Positions 22,189 to 36,491 of a stretch of 64,000 bases of DNA are shown here, piece after piece (the first letter of the stretch is position 1; each line of letters starts with the position of its first letter). The stretch comes from Sycon ciliatum (taxonomy: Eukaryota; Porifera; Calcarea; Leucosolenida; Sycettidae): contig NC_088649.1 of NCBI RefSeq assembly GCF_964019385.1, positions 12,966,138 through 13,030,137 of the forward strand. The letters are read 5' to 3'. The notes beneath the pieces are model-generated. The model saw only the letters and a program-made list of their open reading frames with translations, did not search any database and was not told the DNA's origin. A program made the position numbers and the translations under genes.

Positions 22189-25123
22189 TAGTTTAGTCGC
22201 AAAGTGAAGATTCACGGGTAAAAAGCCCCAAACTTGGAGATAGGGTATTATTCAGCTTTCAGCAGCCGTGGGCGAGTTCTTTAGAGAAATGTGGGTCTTT
22301 TCCTGGGTGCCCTTGTCTATGTCCAGCTACACAACGAGATGAGGATGGTCATTGTCATTTTGTGAGCTGCGAACGGGCAGAAAGGTGAGAAAGTGTCGGA
22401 TTTTGACCATTTGTGCTCACCTTTCAATTTCAACGTACCTCTCTATAACATGACCCAGCTGTAATGTCAGTAGTCGCATATGTTTGATTTTTGGTTTGCT
22501 TGTAGGGCGCAGGCACCCACATTCAGTGACCCAGAAAATTTGGCACTGCTGTGAATAGTTTAGTCGCAACGTGAAGATTCACGGGTAAAAAGCCCCAAAC
22601 TTGGAGATAGGTTATTATTCAGCTTTCAGTACCCGTGGGGGAGTTCTTTAGAGAAATGTGGGTCTTTTTCTGGGTGCCCTTGTCTAAGTCCAGCTACACA
22701 ACGAGATGAGGATGGTCATTGTCATTTTCTGAGCTGCGAACGGGCAGAAAGGTGAGAAAATGTCGGATTTTGACTATTTGTGCTCACCTTTCAATTTCCA
22801 CGTACCTCTCTATAACATGAGCCAGCTGTAATGTCAGTAGTCGCATATGTTTGATTTTTGGTTTGCTTGTAGGGCGCAGGCACCCACATTCAGTGACCCA
22901 GAAAATTTGGCACTGCTGTGATTAGTTTAGTCGCAAAGTGAAGATTCACGGGTAAAAAGCCCCAAACTTGGAGATAGGGTATTATTCAGCTTTCAGCAGC
23001 CGTGGGCGAGTTCTTTAGAGAAATGTGGGTCTTTTTCCGGGTGGCCTTGTCTATGTCCAGCTACACAACGAGATGAGGATGGTCATTGTCATTTTCTGAG
23101 CTGCGAACGGGCAGAAAGATGAGAAAATGTCGAATTTTGACCATTTGTGCTCACCTTTCAATTTCAACGTACCTCTCTATAACATGACCCAACTGTAATG
23201 TCAGTTGTCACATATGTTTGATTTTTAGTTTGCTTGTAGGGCGCAGGCACCCACATTAAGTGACCCAGAAAATTTGGCACTGCTGTGAATAGTTTAGTCG
23301 CAAAGTGAAGATTCACGGGTAAAAAGCCCCAAACTTGGAGATAGGTTATTATTCAGCTTTCAGCAGCCGTGGGCGAGTTCTTTAGAGAAATGTGGGTCTT
23401 TTTCTGGGTGCCCTTGTCTATGTCCAGCTACACAACGAGATGAGGATGGGCATTGTCATTTTCTGAGCTGCGAACGGGCAGAAAGGTGAGAAAATGTCGG
23501 ATTTTGACCATTTGTGCTCACCTTTCAATTTCAACGTACCTCTCTATATCATGAGCCAGCTGTAATGTCAGTAGTCGCATATGTTTGATTTTTGGTTTGC
23601 TTGTAGGGCGCAGGCACCCACATTCAGGGAGCCAGAAAATTTGGTACTGCTGTGAATAGTATAGTCGCAAAGTGAAGATTCACGGGTAAAAAGCCCCAAA
23701 CTTGGAGATAGGTTATTATTCAGCTTTCAGCAGCCGTGGGCGAGTTCTTTAGAGAAATGTGGGTCTTTTTCTGGGTGCCCTTGCCTATGTCCAGCTACAC
23801 AACGAGATGAGGATGGTCATTGTCATTTTCTGAACTGTGAACGGGCAGAAAGGTGAGAAAATGTCGGATTTTGACCATTTTTGCTCACCTTTCAATTTCA
23901 ACGTACCTCTCTATAACATGAGCCAGCTGTAATGTCAGTAGTCGCATTTGTTTGATTTTTGGTTTGCTTGTAGGGCGCAGGCACCCACATTCAGTGACCC
24001 AGAAAATTTGGCACTGCTGTGAATAGTTTAGTCGCAAAGTGAAGATTCACGGGTAAAAAGCCCCAAACTTGGAGATAGGTTCTTATTCAGCTTTCAGCAG
24101 CCGTGGGCGAGTTCTTTAGAGAAATGTGGGTATTTTTCTGAGCCCCTTGTCTATGTCCAGCTACACAACGAGATGAGGATGGTCATTGTCATTTTGTGAG
24201 CTGCGAACGGGCAGAAAGGTGAGAAAATGTCGGATTTTGACCATTTGTGCTCACCTTTCAATTTCAACGGACCTCTCTATAACATGACCCAGCTGTAATG
24301 TCAGTAGTCGCATTTGTTTGATTTTTGGTTTGCTTGTAGGGCGCAGGCACCCACATTCAGTGACCCAGAAAATTTGGCACTGCTGTGAATAGTTTAGTCG
24401 CAAAGTGAAGATTCACGGGTAAAAAGCCCCAAACTTGGAGATAGGGTATTATTCAGCTTTCAGCAGCCGTGGGCGAGTTCTTTAGAGAAATGTGGGTCTT
24501 TTTCTGGGTGCCCTTGTCTATGTCCAGCTACACAACGAGATGAGGATGGTCATTGTCATTTTCTGAGCTGCGAACGGGCAGAAAGATGAGAAAATGTCGG
24601 ATTTTGACCATTTGTGCTCACCTTTCAATTTCAACGTACCTCTCTATAACATGACCCAACTGTAATGTCAGTTGTCGCATATGTTTGATTTTTAGTTTGC
24701 TTGTAGGGCGCAGGCACCCACATTCAGTGACCCAGAAAATTTGGCACTGCTGTGAATAGTTTAGTCGCAAAGTGAAGATTCACGGGTAAAAAGCCCCAAA
24801 CTTGGAGATAGGTTATTATTCAGCTTTCAGCAGCCGTGGGCGAGTTCTTTAGAGAAATGTGGGTCATTTTCTGGGTGCCCTTGTCTATGTCCAGCTACAC
24901 AACGAAATAAGGATGGTCATTGTCATTTTCTGAGCTGCGAACGGGCAGAAAGGTGAGAAAATGTCGGATTTTGACCATTTGTGCTCACCTTTCAATTTCC
25001 ACGTACCTCTCTATAACATGAGCCAGCTGTAATGTCAGTAGTCGCATTTGTTTGATTTTTGGTTTGCTTGTAGGGCGCAGGCACCCACATTCAGTGACCC
25101 AGAAAATTTGGCACTGCTGTGAA
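22189..25123 (+). repeat. 8-monomer higher-order repeat, copy 2 (2935 bp)
   Basis: Tandem copy of 19254-22188 with the same ordered markers. Its first ~1.07 kb is also collinear with the start of the window at an offset of 22187. That identifies the window start as a further, shortened relative of this unit. Confidence 0.95.
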
Positions 25124-26822
25124 TAGTTTAGTCGCAAAGTGAAGATTCACGGGTAAAAAGCCCCAAACTTGGAGATAGGTTATCATTCAGCTTTCAGCAG
25201 CCGTGGGCGAGTTCTTTAGAGAAATGTGGGTCTTTTTCTGGGTGCCCTTGTCTATGTCCAGCTACACAACGAGATGAGGATGGTCATTGTCATTTTCTGA
25301 GCTGCGAACGGGCAGAAAGGTGAGAAAATGTCGGATTTTGACCATTTGTGCTCACCTTTCAATTTCCACGTACCTCTCTATAACATGAGCCAGCTGTAAT
25401 GTCAGTAGTCGCATTTGTTTGATTTTTGGTTTGCTTGTAGGGCGCAGGCACCCACATTCAGTGACCCAGAAAATTTGGCACTGCTGTGAATAGTTTAGTC
25501 GCAAAGTGAAGATTCACGGGTAAAAAGCCCCAAACTTGGAGATAGGTTATTATTCAGCTTTCAGCAGCCGTGGGCGAGTTCTTTAGAGAAATGTGGGTCT
25601 TTTTCTGAGCCCTTTGTCTATGTCCAGCTAAACAACGAGATGAGGATGGTCATTGTCATTTTGTGAGCTGCGAACGGGCAGAAAGGTGAGAAAATGTCGG
25701 ATTTTGACCATTTGTGCTCACCTTTCAATTTCAACGTACCTCTCTATAACATGACCCAACTGTAATGTCAGTTGTCGCATATGTTTGATTTTAAGTTTGC
25801 TTGTAGGGCGCAGGCACCCACATTCAGTGACCCAGAAAATTTGGCACTGCTGTGAATAGTTTAGTCGCAAAGTGAAGATTCACGGGTAAAAAGCCCCAAA
25901 CTTGGAGATAGGTTATTATTCAGCTTTCAGCAGCCGTGGGCGAGTTCTTTAGAGAAATGTGGGTCTTTTTCTGGGTGCCCTTGTCTATGTCCAGCTACAC
26001 AACGAGATGAGGATGGTCATTGTCATTTTCTGAGCTGCGAACGGGCAGAAAGGTGAGAAAATGTCGGATTTTGACCATTTGTGCTCACCTTTCAATTTCA
26101 ACGTACCTCTCTATAACATGACCCAACTGTAATGTCAGTTGTCGCATATGTTTGATTTTTAGTTTGCTTGTAGGGCGCAGGCACCCACATTCAGTGACCC
26201 AGAAAATTTGGCACTGCTGTGAATAGTTTAGTCGCAAAGTGAAGATTCACGGGTAAAAAGCCCCAAACTTGGAGATAGGTTATTATTCAGCTTTCAGCAG
26301 CCGTGGGCGAGCTCTTTAGAGAAATGTGGGTCTTTTTCTGGGTGCCCTTGTCTATGTCCAGCTACACAATGAGATGAGGATAGTCTTTGTCATTTTCTGA
26401 GCTGCGAACGGGCAGAAAGGTGAGAAAATGTCGGATTTTGACCATTTGTGCTCACCTTTCAATTTCAACGCACCTCTCTATAACATGACCCAGCTGTAAT
26501 GTCAGTAGTCGCATTTGTTTGATTTTTGGTTTGCTTGTAGGGCGCAGGCACCCACATTCAGTGACCGAGAAAATTTGGCACTGCTGTGAATAGTTTAGTC
26601 GCAAAGTGAAGATTCACGGGTAAAAAGCCCCAAACTTGGAGATAGGTTATTATTCAGCTTTCAGCAGCCGTGGGCGAGTTCTTTAGAGAAATGTGGGTCT
26701 TTTTCTGGGTGCCCTTGTCTATGTCCAGCTACACAACGAGATGAGGATGGTCATTGTCATTTTCTGAGCTGTGAACGGGCAGAAAGGTGAGAAAATGTCG
26801 GATTTTGACCATTTGTGCTCAC

Positions 26823-28923
26823 CTTTCAATTTCAACGGACCTCTCTATAACATGACCCAGCTGTAATGTCAGTAGTCGCATTTGTTTGATTTTTGGTTTG
26901 CTTGTAGGGCGCAGGCACCCACATTCAGTGACCCAGAAAATTTGGCACTGCTGTGAATAGTTTAGTCGCAAAGTGAAGATTCACGGGTAAAAAGCCCCAA
27001 ACTTGGAGATAGGGTATTATTCAGCTTTCAGCAGCCGTGGGCGAGTTCTTTAGAGAAATGTGGGTCTTTTTCTGGGTGCCCTTGTCTATGTCCAGCTACA
27101 CAACGAGATGAGGATGGTCATTGTCATTTTCTGAGCTGCGAACGGGCAGAAAGATGAGAAAATGTCGGATTTTGACCATTTGTGCTCACCTTTCAATTTC
27201 AACGTACCTCTCTATAACATGACCCAACTGTAATGTCAGTTGTCGCATATGTTTGAGTTTTGGTCTGCTTGTAGGGCGCAGGCACCCACATTCAGTGAGC
27301 CAGAAAATTTGGCACTGCTGTGAATAGTTTAGTCGCAAAGTGAAGATTCACGGGTAAAAAGCCCCAAACTTGGAGATAGGTTATTATTCAGCTTTCAGCA
27401 GCCGTGGGCGAGTTCTTTAGAGAAATGTGGGTCTTTTTCTGAGCCCCTTGTCCATGTCCAGCTACACAACGAGATGAGGATGGTCATCGTCATTTTGTGA
27501 GCTGCGAACGGGCAGAAAGGTGAGAAAATGTCGGATTTTGACCAATTGTGCTCACCTTTCAATTTCAACGTACCTCTCTATAACATGACCCAGCTGTAAT
27601 GTCAGTAGTCGCATATGTTTGATTTTTGGTTTGCTTGTAGGGCGCAGGCACCCACATTCAGTGAGCCGGAAAATTTGGCACTGCTGTGAATAGTTTAGTC
27701 GCAAAGTGAAGATTCACGGGTAAAAAGCCCCAAACTTGGAGATAGGTTATTATTCAGCTTTCAGCAGCCGTGGGCGAGCTCTTTAGAGAAATGTGGGTCT
27801 TTTTCTGGGTGCCCTTGTCTATGTCCAGCTACACAACGAGATGAGGATGGTCTTTGTCATTTTCTGAGCTGCGAACGGGCAGAAAGGTGAGAAAATGTCG
27901 GATTTTGACCATTTGTGCTCACCTTTCAATTTCAACGTACCTCTCTATAACATGAGCCAGCTGTATTGTCAGTAGTCGCATATGTTTGATTTTTGGTTTG
28001 CTTGTAGGGCGCAGGCACCCACATTCAGTGACCCAGAAAATTTGGCACTGCTGTGAATAGTTTAGTCGCAAAGTGAAGATTCACGGGTAAAAAGCCCCAA
28101 ACTTGGAGATAGGTTATTATTCAGCTTTCAGCAGCCGTGGACGAGTTCTTTAGAGAAATGTGGGTCTTTTTCTGGGTGCCCTTGTCTATGTCCAGCTACA
28201 CAACGAGATGAGGATGGTCATTGTCATTTTCTGAGCTGCGAACGGGCAGAAAGGTGAGAAAATGTCGGATTTTGACCATTTGTGCTCACCTTTCAATTTC
28301 CACGTACCTCTCTATAACATGACCCAGCTGTAATGTCAGTAGTCGCATATGTTTGATTTTTGGTTTGCTTGTAGGGCGCAGGCACCCACATTCAGTGAGC
28401 CAGAAAATTTGGCACTGCTGTGAATAGTTTAGTCGCAAAGTGAAGATTCACGGGTAAAAAGCCCCAAACTTGGAGATAGGTTATTATCCAGCTTTCAGCA
28501 GCCGTGGGCGAGTTCTTTAGAGAAATGTGGGTCTTTTTCTGGGTGCCCTTGTCTATGTCCAGCTAAACAACGAGATGAGGATGGTCATTGTCATTTTCTG
28601 AGCTGCGAACGGGCAGAAAGGTGAGAAAATGTCGGATTTTGACCATTTGTGCTCACCTTTCAATTTGAACGTACCTCTCTATAACATGAGCCAGCTGTAA
28701 TGTCAGTAGTCGCATATTTTTAATTTTTGGTTTGCTTGTAGGGCGCAGACACCCACATTCAGTGACCCAGAAAATTTGGCACTGCTGTGAATAGTTTAGT
28801 CGCAAAGTGAAGATTCACGGGTAAAAAGCCCCAAACTTGGAGATAGGTTATTATTCAGCTTTCAGCAGCCGTGGGCGAGTTCTTTAGAGAAATGTGGGTC
28901 TTTTTCTGGGTGCCCTTGTCTAT
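26823..28923 (+). repeat. Long-range duplicate of 2.8-4.9 kb
   Basis: Partner of 2800-4900. Only a handful of differences are visible over about 2.1 kb, for example GGACAG against GGGCAG, AGTAAGCC against AGTGAGCC, and TTTTGATTT against TTTTAATTT. Confidence 0.88.
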
Positions 28924-30262
28924 GTCCAGCTACACAACGAGATGAGGATGGTCATTGTCATTTTCTGAGCTACGAACGGGCAGAAAGGTGAGAAAATGTC
29001 GGATTTTGACCATTTGTGCTCACCTTTCAATTTCAACGTACCTCTCTATAACATAACCCAGCTGTAATGTCAGTAGTCGCATTTGTTTGATTTTTGGTTT
29101 GCTTGTAGGGCGCAGGCACCCACATTCAGTGACCCAGAAAATTTGGCACTGCTGTGAATAGTTAAGTCGCAAAGTGAAGATTCACGGGTAAAAAGCCCCA
29201 AACTTGGAGATAGGTTATTATTCAGCTTTCAGCAGCCGTGGGCGAGCTCTTTAGAGAAATGTGGGTCTTTTTCTGGGTGCCCTTGTCTATGTCCAGCTAC
29301 ACAACGAGATGAGGATGGTCATTGTCATTTTCTGAGCTGCGAACGGGCAGAAAGGTGAGAAAATGTCGGATTTTGACCATTTGTGCTCACCTTTCAATTT
29401 CAACGTACCTCTCTATAACATGACCCAGCTGTAATGTCAGTGGTCGCATTTGTTATATTTTTGGTTTGCTTGTAGGGCGCAGGCACCCACATTCAGTGAC
29501 CCAGAAAATTTGGCACTGCTGTGAATAGTTTAGTCGCAAAGTGAAGATTCACGGGTAAAAAGCCCCAAACTTGGAGATAGGTTATTATTCAGCTTTCAGC
29601 AGCCGTCGGCGAGTTCTTTATAGAGAAATGTGGGTCTTTTTCTGGGTGCCCTTGTCTATGTCCAGCTACACAACGAGATGAGGATGGTCTTTGTCATTTT
29701 CTGAGCTGCGAACGGGCAGAAAGGTGAGAAAATGTCGGATTTTGACCATTTGTGCTCACCTTTCAATTTCAACGTACCTCTCTATAACATGAGCCAGCTG
29801 TAATGTCAGTAGTCGCATATTTTTTTATTTTTGGTTTGCTTGTAGGGCGCAGGCACCCACATTCAGTGACCCAGAAAATTTGGCACTGCTGTGAATAGTT
29901 TAGTCGCAAAGTGAAGATTCACGGGTAAAAAGCCCCAAACTTGGAGATAGGGTATTATTCAGCTTTCAGCAGCCGTGGGCGAGTTCTTTAGAGAAATGTG
30001 GGTCTTTTTCTGGGTGCCCTTGTCTATGTCCAGCTACACAACGAGATGAGGATGGTCATTGTCATTTTCTGAGCTGCGAACGGGCAGAAAGGTGAGAAAA
30101 TGTCGGATTTTGACCATTTGTGCTCACCTTTCAATTTCAACGTACCTCTCGATAACATGACCCAGCTGTAATGTCAGTAGTCACATTTGTTTGATTTTTG
30201 GTTTGCTTGTAGGGCGCAGGCACCCACATTCAGTGACCGAGAAAATTTGGCACTGCTGTGAA

Positions 30263-33200
30263 TAGTTTAGTCGCAAAGTGAAGATTCACGGGTAAAAAGC
30301 CCCAAACTTGGAGATAGGTTATTATTGAGCTTTCAGCAGCCGTGGGCGAGTTCTTTAGAGAAATGTGGGTCTTTTTCTGGGTGCCCTTGTCTATGTCCAG
30401 CTACACAACGAGATGAGGATGGTCATTGTCATTTTCTGAGCTGCGAACGGGCAGAAAGGTGAGAAAATGTCGGATTTTGACCATTTGTGCTCACCTTTCA
30501 ATTTCAACGTACCTCTCGATAACATGAGCCAGCTGTAATGTCAGTAGTCGCATATGTTTGATTTTTGGTTTGCTTGTAGGGCGCAGGCACCCACATTCAG
30601 TGACCGAGAAAATTTGGCACTGCTGTGAATAGTTTAGTCGCAAAGTGAAGATTCACGGGTAAAAAGCCCCAAACTTGGAGATAGGTTATTATTCAGCTTT
30701 CAGCAGCCGTGGGCGAGTTCTTTAGAGAAATGTGGGTCTTTTTCTGGGTGCCCTTGTCTATGTCCAGCTACACAACGAGATGAGGATGGGCATTGTCATT
30801 TTCTGAGCTGCGAACGGGCAGAAAGGTGGGAAAATGTCGGATTTTGACCATTTGTGGTCACCTTTCAATTTCAACGTACCTCTCTATAACATGACCCAGC
30901 TGTAATGTCAGTAGTCGCATTTGTTTGATTTTTGGTTTGCTTGTAGGGCGCAGGCACCCACATTCAGTGACCCAGAAAATTTGGCACTGCTGTGAATAGT
31001 TTAGTTGCAAAGTGAAGATTCACGGGTAAAAAGCCCCAAACTTGGAGATAGGGTATTATTCAGCTTTCAGCAGCCGTGGGCGAGTTCTTTAGAAAAATGT
31101 GGGTCTTTTTCTGGGTGCCCTTGTCTATGTCTAGCTACACAACGAGATGAGGATGGTCATTGTCATTTTCTGAGCTGCGAACGGGCAGAAAGATGAGAAA
31201 ATGTCGGATTTTGACCATTTGTGCTCACCTTTCAATTTCCACGTACCTCTCTATAACATGACCCAGCTGTAATGGCAGTAGTCGCATTTGTTTGATTTTT
31301 GGTTTCGCAGGCACCCACATTCAGTGACCCAGAAAATTTGGCACTGCTGTGAATAGTTTAGTCGCAAAGTGAAGATTCACGGGTAAAAAGCCCCAAACTT
31401 GGAGATAGGGTATTATTCAGCTTTCAGCAGCCGTGGGCGAGTTCTTTAGAGAAATGTGGGTCTTTTTCTTGGTGCCCTTGTCTATGTCCAGCTACACAAC
31501 GAGATGAGGATGGTCATTGTCATTTTCTGAGCTGCGAACGGGCAGAAAGGTGAGAAAATGTCGGATTTTGACCATTTGTGCTCACCTTTCAATTTCAACG
31601 TACCTCTCGATAACATGAGCCAGCTGTAATGTCAGTAGTCGCATATGTTTGATTTTTGGTTTGCTTGTAGGGCGCAGGCACCCACATTCAGTGACCGAGA
31701 AAATTTGGCACTGCTGTGAATAGTTTAGTCGCAAAGTGAAGATTCACGGGTAAAAAGCCCCAAACTTGGAGATAGGTTATTATTCAGCTTTCAGCAGCCG
31801 TGGGCGAGTTCTTTAGAGAAATGTGGGTCTTTTTCTGGGTGCCCTTGTCTATGTCCAGCTACACAACGAGATGAGGATGGGCATTGTCATTTTCTGAGCT
31901 GCGAACGGGCAGAAAGGTGAGAAAATGTCGGATTTTGACCATTTGTGCTCACCTTTCAATTTCAACGTACCTCTCTATAACATGACCCAGCTGTAATGTC
32001 AGTAGTCGCATTTGTTTGATTTTTGGTTTGCTTGTAGGGCGCAGGCACCCACATTCAGTGACCCAGAAAATTTGGCACTGCTGTGAATAGTTTAGTCGCA
32101 AAGTGAAGATTCACGGGTAAAAAGCCCCAAACTTGGAGATAGGGTATTATTCAGCTTTCAGCAGCCGTGGGCGAGTTCTTTCGAAAAATGTGGGTCTTTT
32201 TCTGGGTGCCCTTGTCTATGTCTAGCTACGCAACGAGATGAGGATGGTCATTGTCATTTTCTGAGCTGCGAACGGGCAGAAAGATGAGAAAATGTCGGAT
32301 TTTGACCATTTGTGGTCACCTTTCAATTTCAACGTACCTCTCTATAACATGACCCAGCTGTAATGTCAGTAGTCGCATATGTTTGATTTTTGGTTTGCTT
32401 GTAGGGCGCAGGCACCCACATTCAGTGAGCCAGAAAATTTGGCACTGCTGTGAATAGTTTAGTTGCAAAGTGAAGTATCACGGGTAAAAAGCCCCAAACT
32501 TGGAGATAGGGTATTATTCAGCTTTCAGCAGCCGTGGGCGAGTTCTTTAGAAAAATGTGGGTCTTTTTCTGGGTGCCCTTGTCTATGTCTAGCTACACAA
32601 CGAGATGAGGATGGTCATTGTCATTTTCTGAGCTGCGAACGGGCAGAAAGATGAGAAAATGTCGGATTTTGACCATTTGTGCTCACCTTTCAATTTCAAC
32701 GTACCTCTCTATAACATGACCCAGCTGTAATGTCAGTAGTCGCATTTGTTTGATTTTTGGTTTGCTTGTAGGGCGCAGGCACCCACATTCAGTGACCCAG
32801 AAAATTTGGCACTGCTGTGAATAGTTTAGTCGCAAAGTGAAGATTCACGGGTAAAAAGCCCCAAACTTGGAGATAGGGTATTATTCAGCTTTCAGCAGCC
32901 GTGGGCGAGTTCTTTAGAGAAATGTGGGTCTTTTTCTGGGTGCCCTTGTCTATGTCCAGCTACACAACGAGATGAGGATGGTCATTGTCATTTTCTGAGC
33001 TGCGAACGGTAAGAAAGGTGAGAAAATGTCGGATTTTGACCATTTGTGCTCACCTTTCAATTTCAACGTACCTCTCGATAACATGACCCAGCTGTAATGT
33101 CAGTAGTCACATTTGTTTGATTTTTGGTTTGCTTGTAGGGCGCAGGCACCCACATTCAGTGACCGAGAAAATTTGGCACTGCTGTGAATAGTTTAGTCGC

Positions 33201-33555
33201 AAAGTGAAGATTCACGGGTAAAAAGCCCCAAACTTGGAGATAGGTTATTATTGAGCTTTCAGCAGCCGTGGGCGAGTTCTTTAGAGAAATGTGGGTCTTT
33301 TTCTGGGTGCCCTTGTCTATGTCCAGCTACACAACGAGATGAGGATGGTCATTGTCATTTTCTGAGCTGCGAACGGGCAGAAAGGTGAGAAAATGTCGGA
33401 TTTTGACCATTTGTGCTCACCTTTCAATTTCAACGTACCTCTCGATAACATGACCCAGCTGTAATGTCAGTAGTCACATTTGTTTGATTTTTGGTTTGCT
33501 TGTAGGGCGCAGGCACCCACATTCAGTGACCGAGAAAATTTGGCACTGCTGTGAA
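30263..33555 (+). repeat. 9-monomer higher-order repeat, copy 1 (3293 bp)
   Basis: Ordered markers are TTATTGAGC with CTCTCGATAACATGAG, GATGGGC with AAGGTGGGAAAATG, TAGTTGCAAAG with TTTAGAAAAATG and GTCTAGC, TTTTTCTTGGTG, TTTCGAAAAATG with CTACGCAACG, and GAAGTATCACGG. It is 10 bp short because of a deletion at 31305/31306 (GGTTTCGCAGG for GGTTTGCTTGTAGGGCGCAGG). The copy at 33556 lacks that deletion. Confidence 0.92.
31295..31316 (+). other. 10-bp deletion within a monomer
   Basis: GGTTTCGCAGG replaces GGTTTGCTTGTAGGGCGCAGG, with the junction at 31305/31306. It removes GCTTGTAGGG, including the acceptor-like TAG, and is absent from the paralogous monomer at 34.6 kb. Confidence 0.92.
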
Positions 33556-36491
33556 TAGTTTAGTCGCAAAGTGAAGATTCACGGGTAAAAAGCCCCAAAC
33601 TTGGAGATAGGTTATTATTGAGCTTTCAGCAGCCGTGGGCGAGTTCTTTAGAGAAATGTGGGTCTTTTTCTGGGTGCCCTTGTCTATGTCCAGCTACACA
33701 ACGAGATGAGGATGGTCATTGTCATTTTCTGAGCTGCGAACGGGCAGAAAGGTGAGAAAATGTCGGATTTTGACCATTTGTGCTCACCTTTCAATTTCAA
33801 CGTACCTCTCGATAACATGAGCCAGCTGTAATGTCAGTAGTCGCATATGTTTGATTTTTGGTTTGCTTGTAGGGCGCAGGCACCCACATTCAGTGACCGA
33901 GAAAATTTGGCACTGCTGTGAATAGTTTAGTCGCAAAGTGAAGATTCACGGGTAAAAAGCCCCAAACTTGGAGATAGGTTATTATTCAGCTTTCAGCAGC
34001 CGTGGGCGAGTTCTTTAGAGAAATGTGGGTCTTTTTCTGGGTGCCCTTGTCTATGTCCAGCTACACAACGAGATGAGGATGGGCATTGTCATTTTCTGAG
34101 CTGCGAACGGGCAGAAAGGTGGGAAAATGTCGGATTTTGACCATTTGTGGTCACCTTTCAATTTCAACGTACCTCTCTATAACATGACCCAGCTGTAATG
34201 TCAGTAGTCGCATTTGTTTGATTTTTGGTTTGCTTGTAGGGCGCAGGCACCCACATTCAGTGACCCAGAAAATTTGGCACTGCTGTGAATAGTTTAGTTG
34301 CAAAGTGAAGATTCACGGGTAAAAAGCCCCAAACTTGGAGATAGGGTATTATTCAGCTTTCAGCAGCCGTGGGCGAGTTCTTTAGAAAAATGTGGGTCTT
34401 TTTCTGGGTGCCCTTGTCTATGTCTAGCTACACAACGAGATGAGGATGGTCATTGTCATTTTCTGAGCTGCGAACGGGCAGAAAGATGAGAAAATGTCGG
34501 ATTTTGACCATTTGTGCTCACCTTTCAATTTCCACGTACCTCTCTATAACATGACCCAGCTGTAATGGCAGTAGTCGCATTTGTTTGATTTTTGGTTTGC
34601 TTGTAGGGCGCAGGCACCCACATTCAGTGACCCAGAAAATTTGGCACTGCTGTGAATAGTTTAGTCGCAAAGTGAAGATTCACGGGTAAAAAGCCCCAAA
34701 CTTGGAGATAGGGTATTATTCAGCTTTCAGCAGCCGTGGGCGAGTTCTTTAGAGAAATGTGGGTCTTTTTCTTGGTGCCCTTGTCTATGTCCAGCTACAC
34801 AACGAGATGAGGATGGTCATTGTCATTTTCTGAGCTGCGAACGGGCAGAAAGGTGAGAAAATGTCGGATTTTGACCATTTGTGCTCACCTTTCAATTTCA
34901 ACGTACCTCTCGATAACATGAGCCAGCTGTAATGTCAGTAGTCGCATATGTTTGATTTTTGGTTTGCTTGTAGGGCGCAGGCACCCACATTCAGTGACCG
35001 AGAAAATTTGGCACTGCTGTGAATAGTTTAGTCGCAAAGTGAAGATTCACGGGTAAAAAGCCCCAAACTTGGAGATAGGTTATTATTCAGCTTTCAGCAG
35101 CCGTGGGCGAGTTCTTTAGAGAAATGTGGGTCTTTTTCTGGGTGCCCTTGTCTATGTCCAGCTACACAACGAGATGAGGATGGGCATTGTCATTTTCTGA
35201 GCTGCGAACGGGCAGAAAGGTGAGAAAATGTCGGATTTTGACCATTTGTGCTCACCTTTCAATTTCAACGTACCTCTCTATAACATGACCCAGCTGTAAT
35301 GTCAGTAGTCGCATTTGTTTGATTTTTGGTTTGCTTGTAGGGCGCAGGCACCCACATTCAGTGACCCAGAAAATTTGGCACTGCTGTGAATAGTTTAGTC
35401 GCAAAGTGAAGATTCACGGGTAAAAAGCCCCAAACTTGGAGATAGGGTATTATTCAGCTTTCAGCAGCCGTGGGCGAGTTCTTTCGAAAAATGTGGGTCT
35501 TTTTCTGGGTGCCCTTGTCTATGTCTAGCTACGCAACGAGATGAGGATGGTCATTGTCATTTTCTGAGCTGCGAACGGGCAGAAAGATGAGAAAATGTCG
35601 GATTTTGACCATTTGTGGTCACCTTTCAATTTCAACGTACCTCTCTATAACATGACCCAGCTGTAATGTCAGTAGTCGCATATGTTTGATTTTTGGTTTG
35701 CTTGTAGGGCGCAGGCACCCACATTCAGTGAGCCAGAAAATTTGGCACTGCTGTGAATAGTTTAGTTGCAAAGTGAAGTATCACGGGTAAAAAGCCCCAA
35801 ACTTGGAGATAGGGTATTATTCAGCTTTCAGCAGCCGTGGGCGAGTTCTTTAGAAAAATGTGGGTCTTTTTCTGGGTGCCCTTGTCTATGTCTAGCTACA
35901 CAACGAGATGAGGATGGTCATTGTCATTTTCTGAGCTGCGAACGGGCAGAAAGATGAGAAAATGTCGGATTTTGACCATTTGTGCTCACCTTTCAATTTC
36001 AACGTACCTCTCTATAACATGACCCAGCTGTAATGTCAGTAGTCGCATTTGTTTGATTTTTGGTTTGCTTGTAGGGCGCAGGCACCCACATTCAGTGACC
36101 CAGAAAATTTGGCACTGCTGTGAATAGTTTAGTCGCAAAGTGAAGATTCACGGGTAAAAAGCCCCAAACTTGGAGATAGGGTATTATTCAGCTTTCAGCA
36201 GCCGTGGGCGAGTTCTTTAGAGAAATGTGGGTCTTTTTCTGGGTGCCCTTGTCTATGTCCAGCTACACAACGAGATGAGGATGGTCATTGTCATTTTCTG
36301 AGCTGCGAACGGGCAGAAAGGTGAGAAAATGTCGGATTTTGACCATTTGTGCTCACCTTTCAATTTCAACGTACCTCTCGATAACATGACCCAGCTGTAA
36401 TGTCAGTAGTCACATTTGTTTGATTTTTGGTTTGCTTGTAGGGCGCAGGCACCCACATTCAGTGACCGAGAAAATTTGGCACTGCTGTGAA
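33556..36491 (+). repeat. 8-monomer higher-order repeat, copy 2 (2936 bp)
   Basis: Same marker order as 30263-33555 at offset 3293, then 3303 after the deletion point. It has one fewer TTATTGAGC monomer at its end. The identical 63-codon frames at 32463 and 35766 are 3303 bases apart. Confidence 0.92.
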
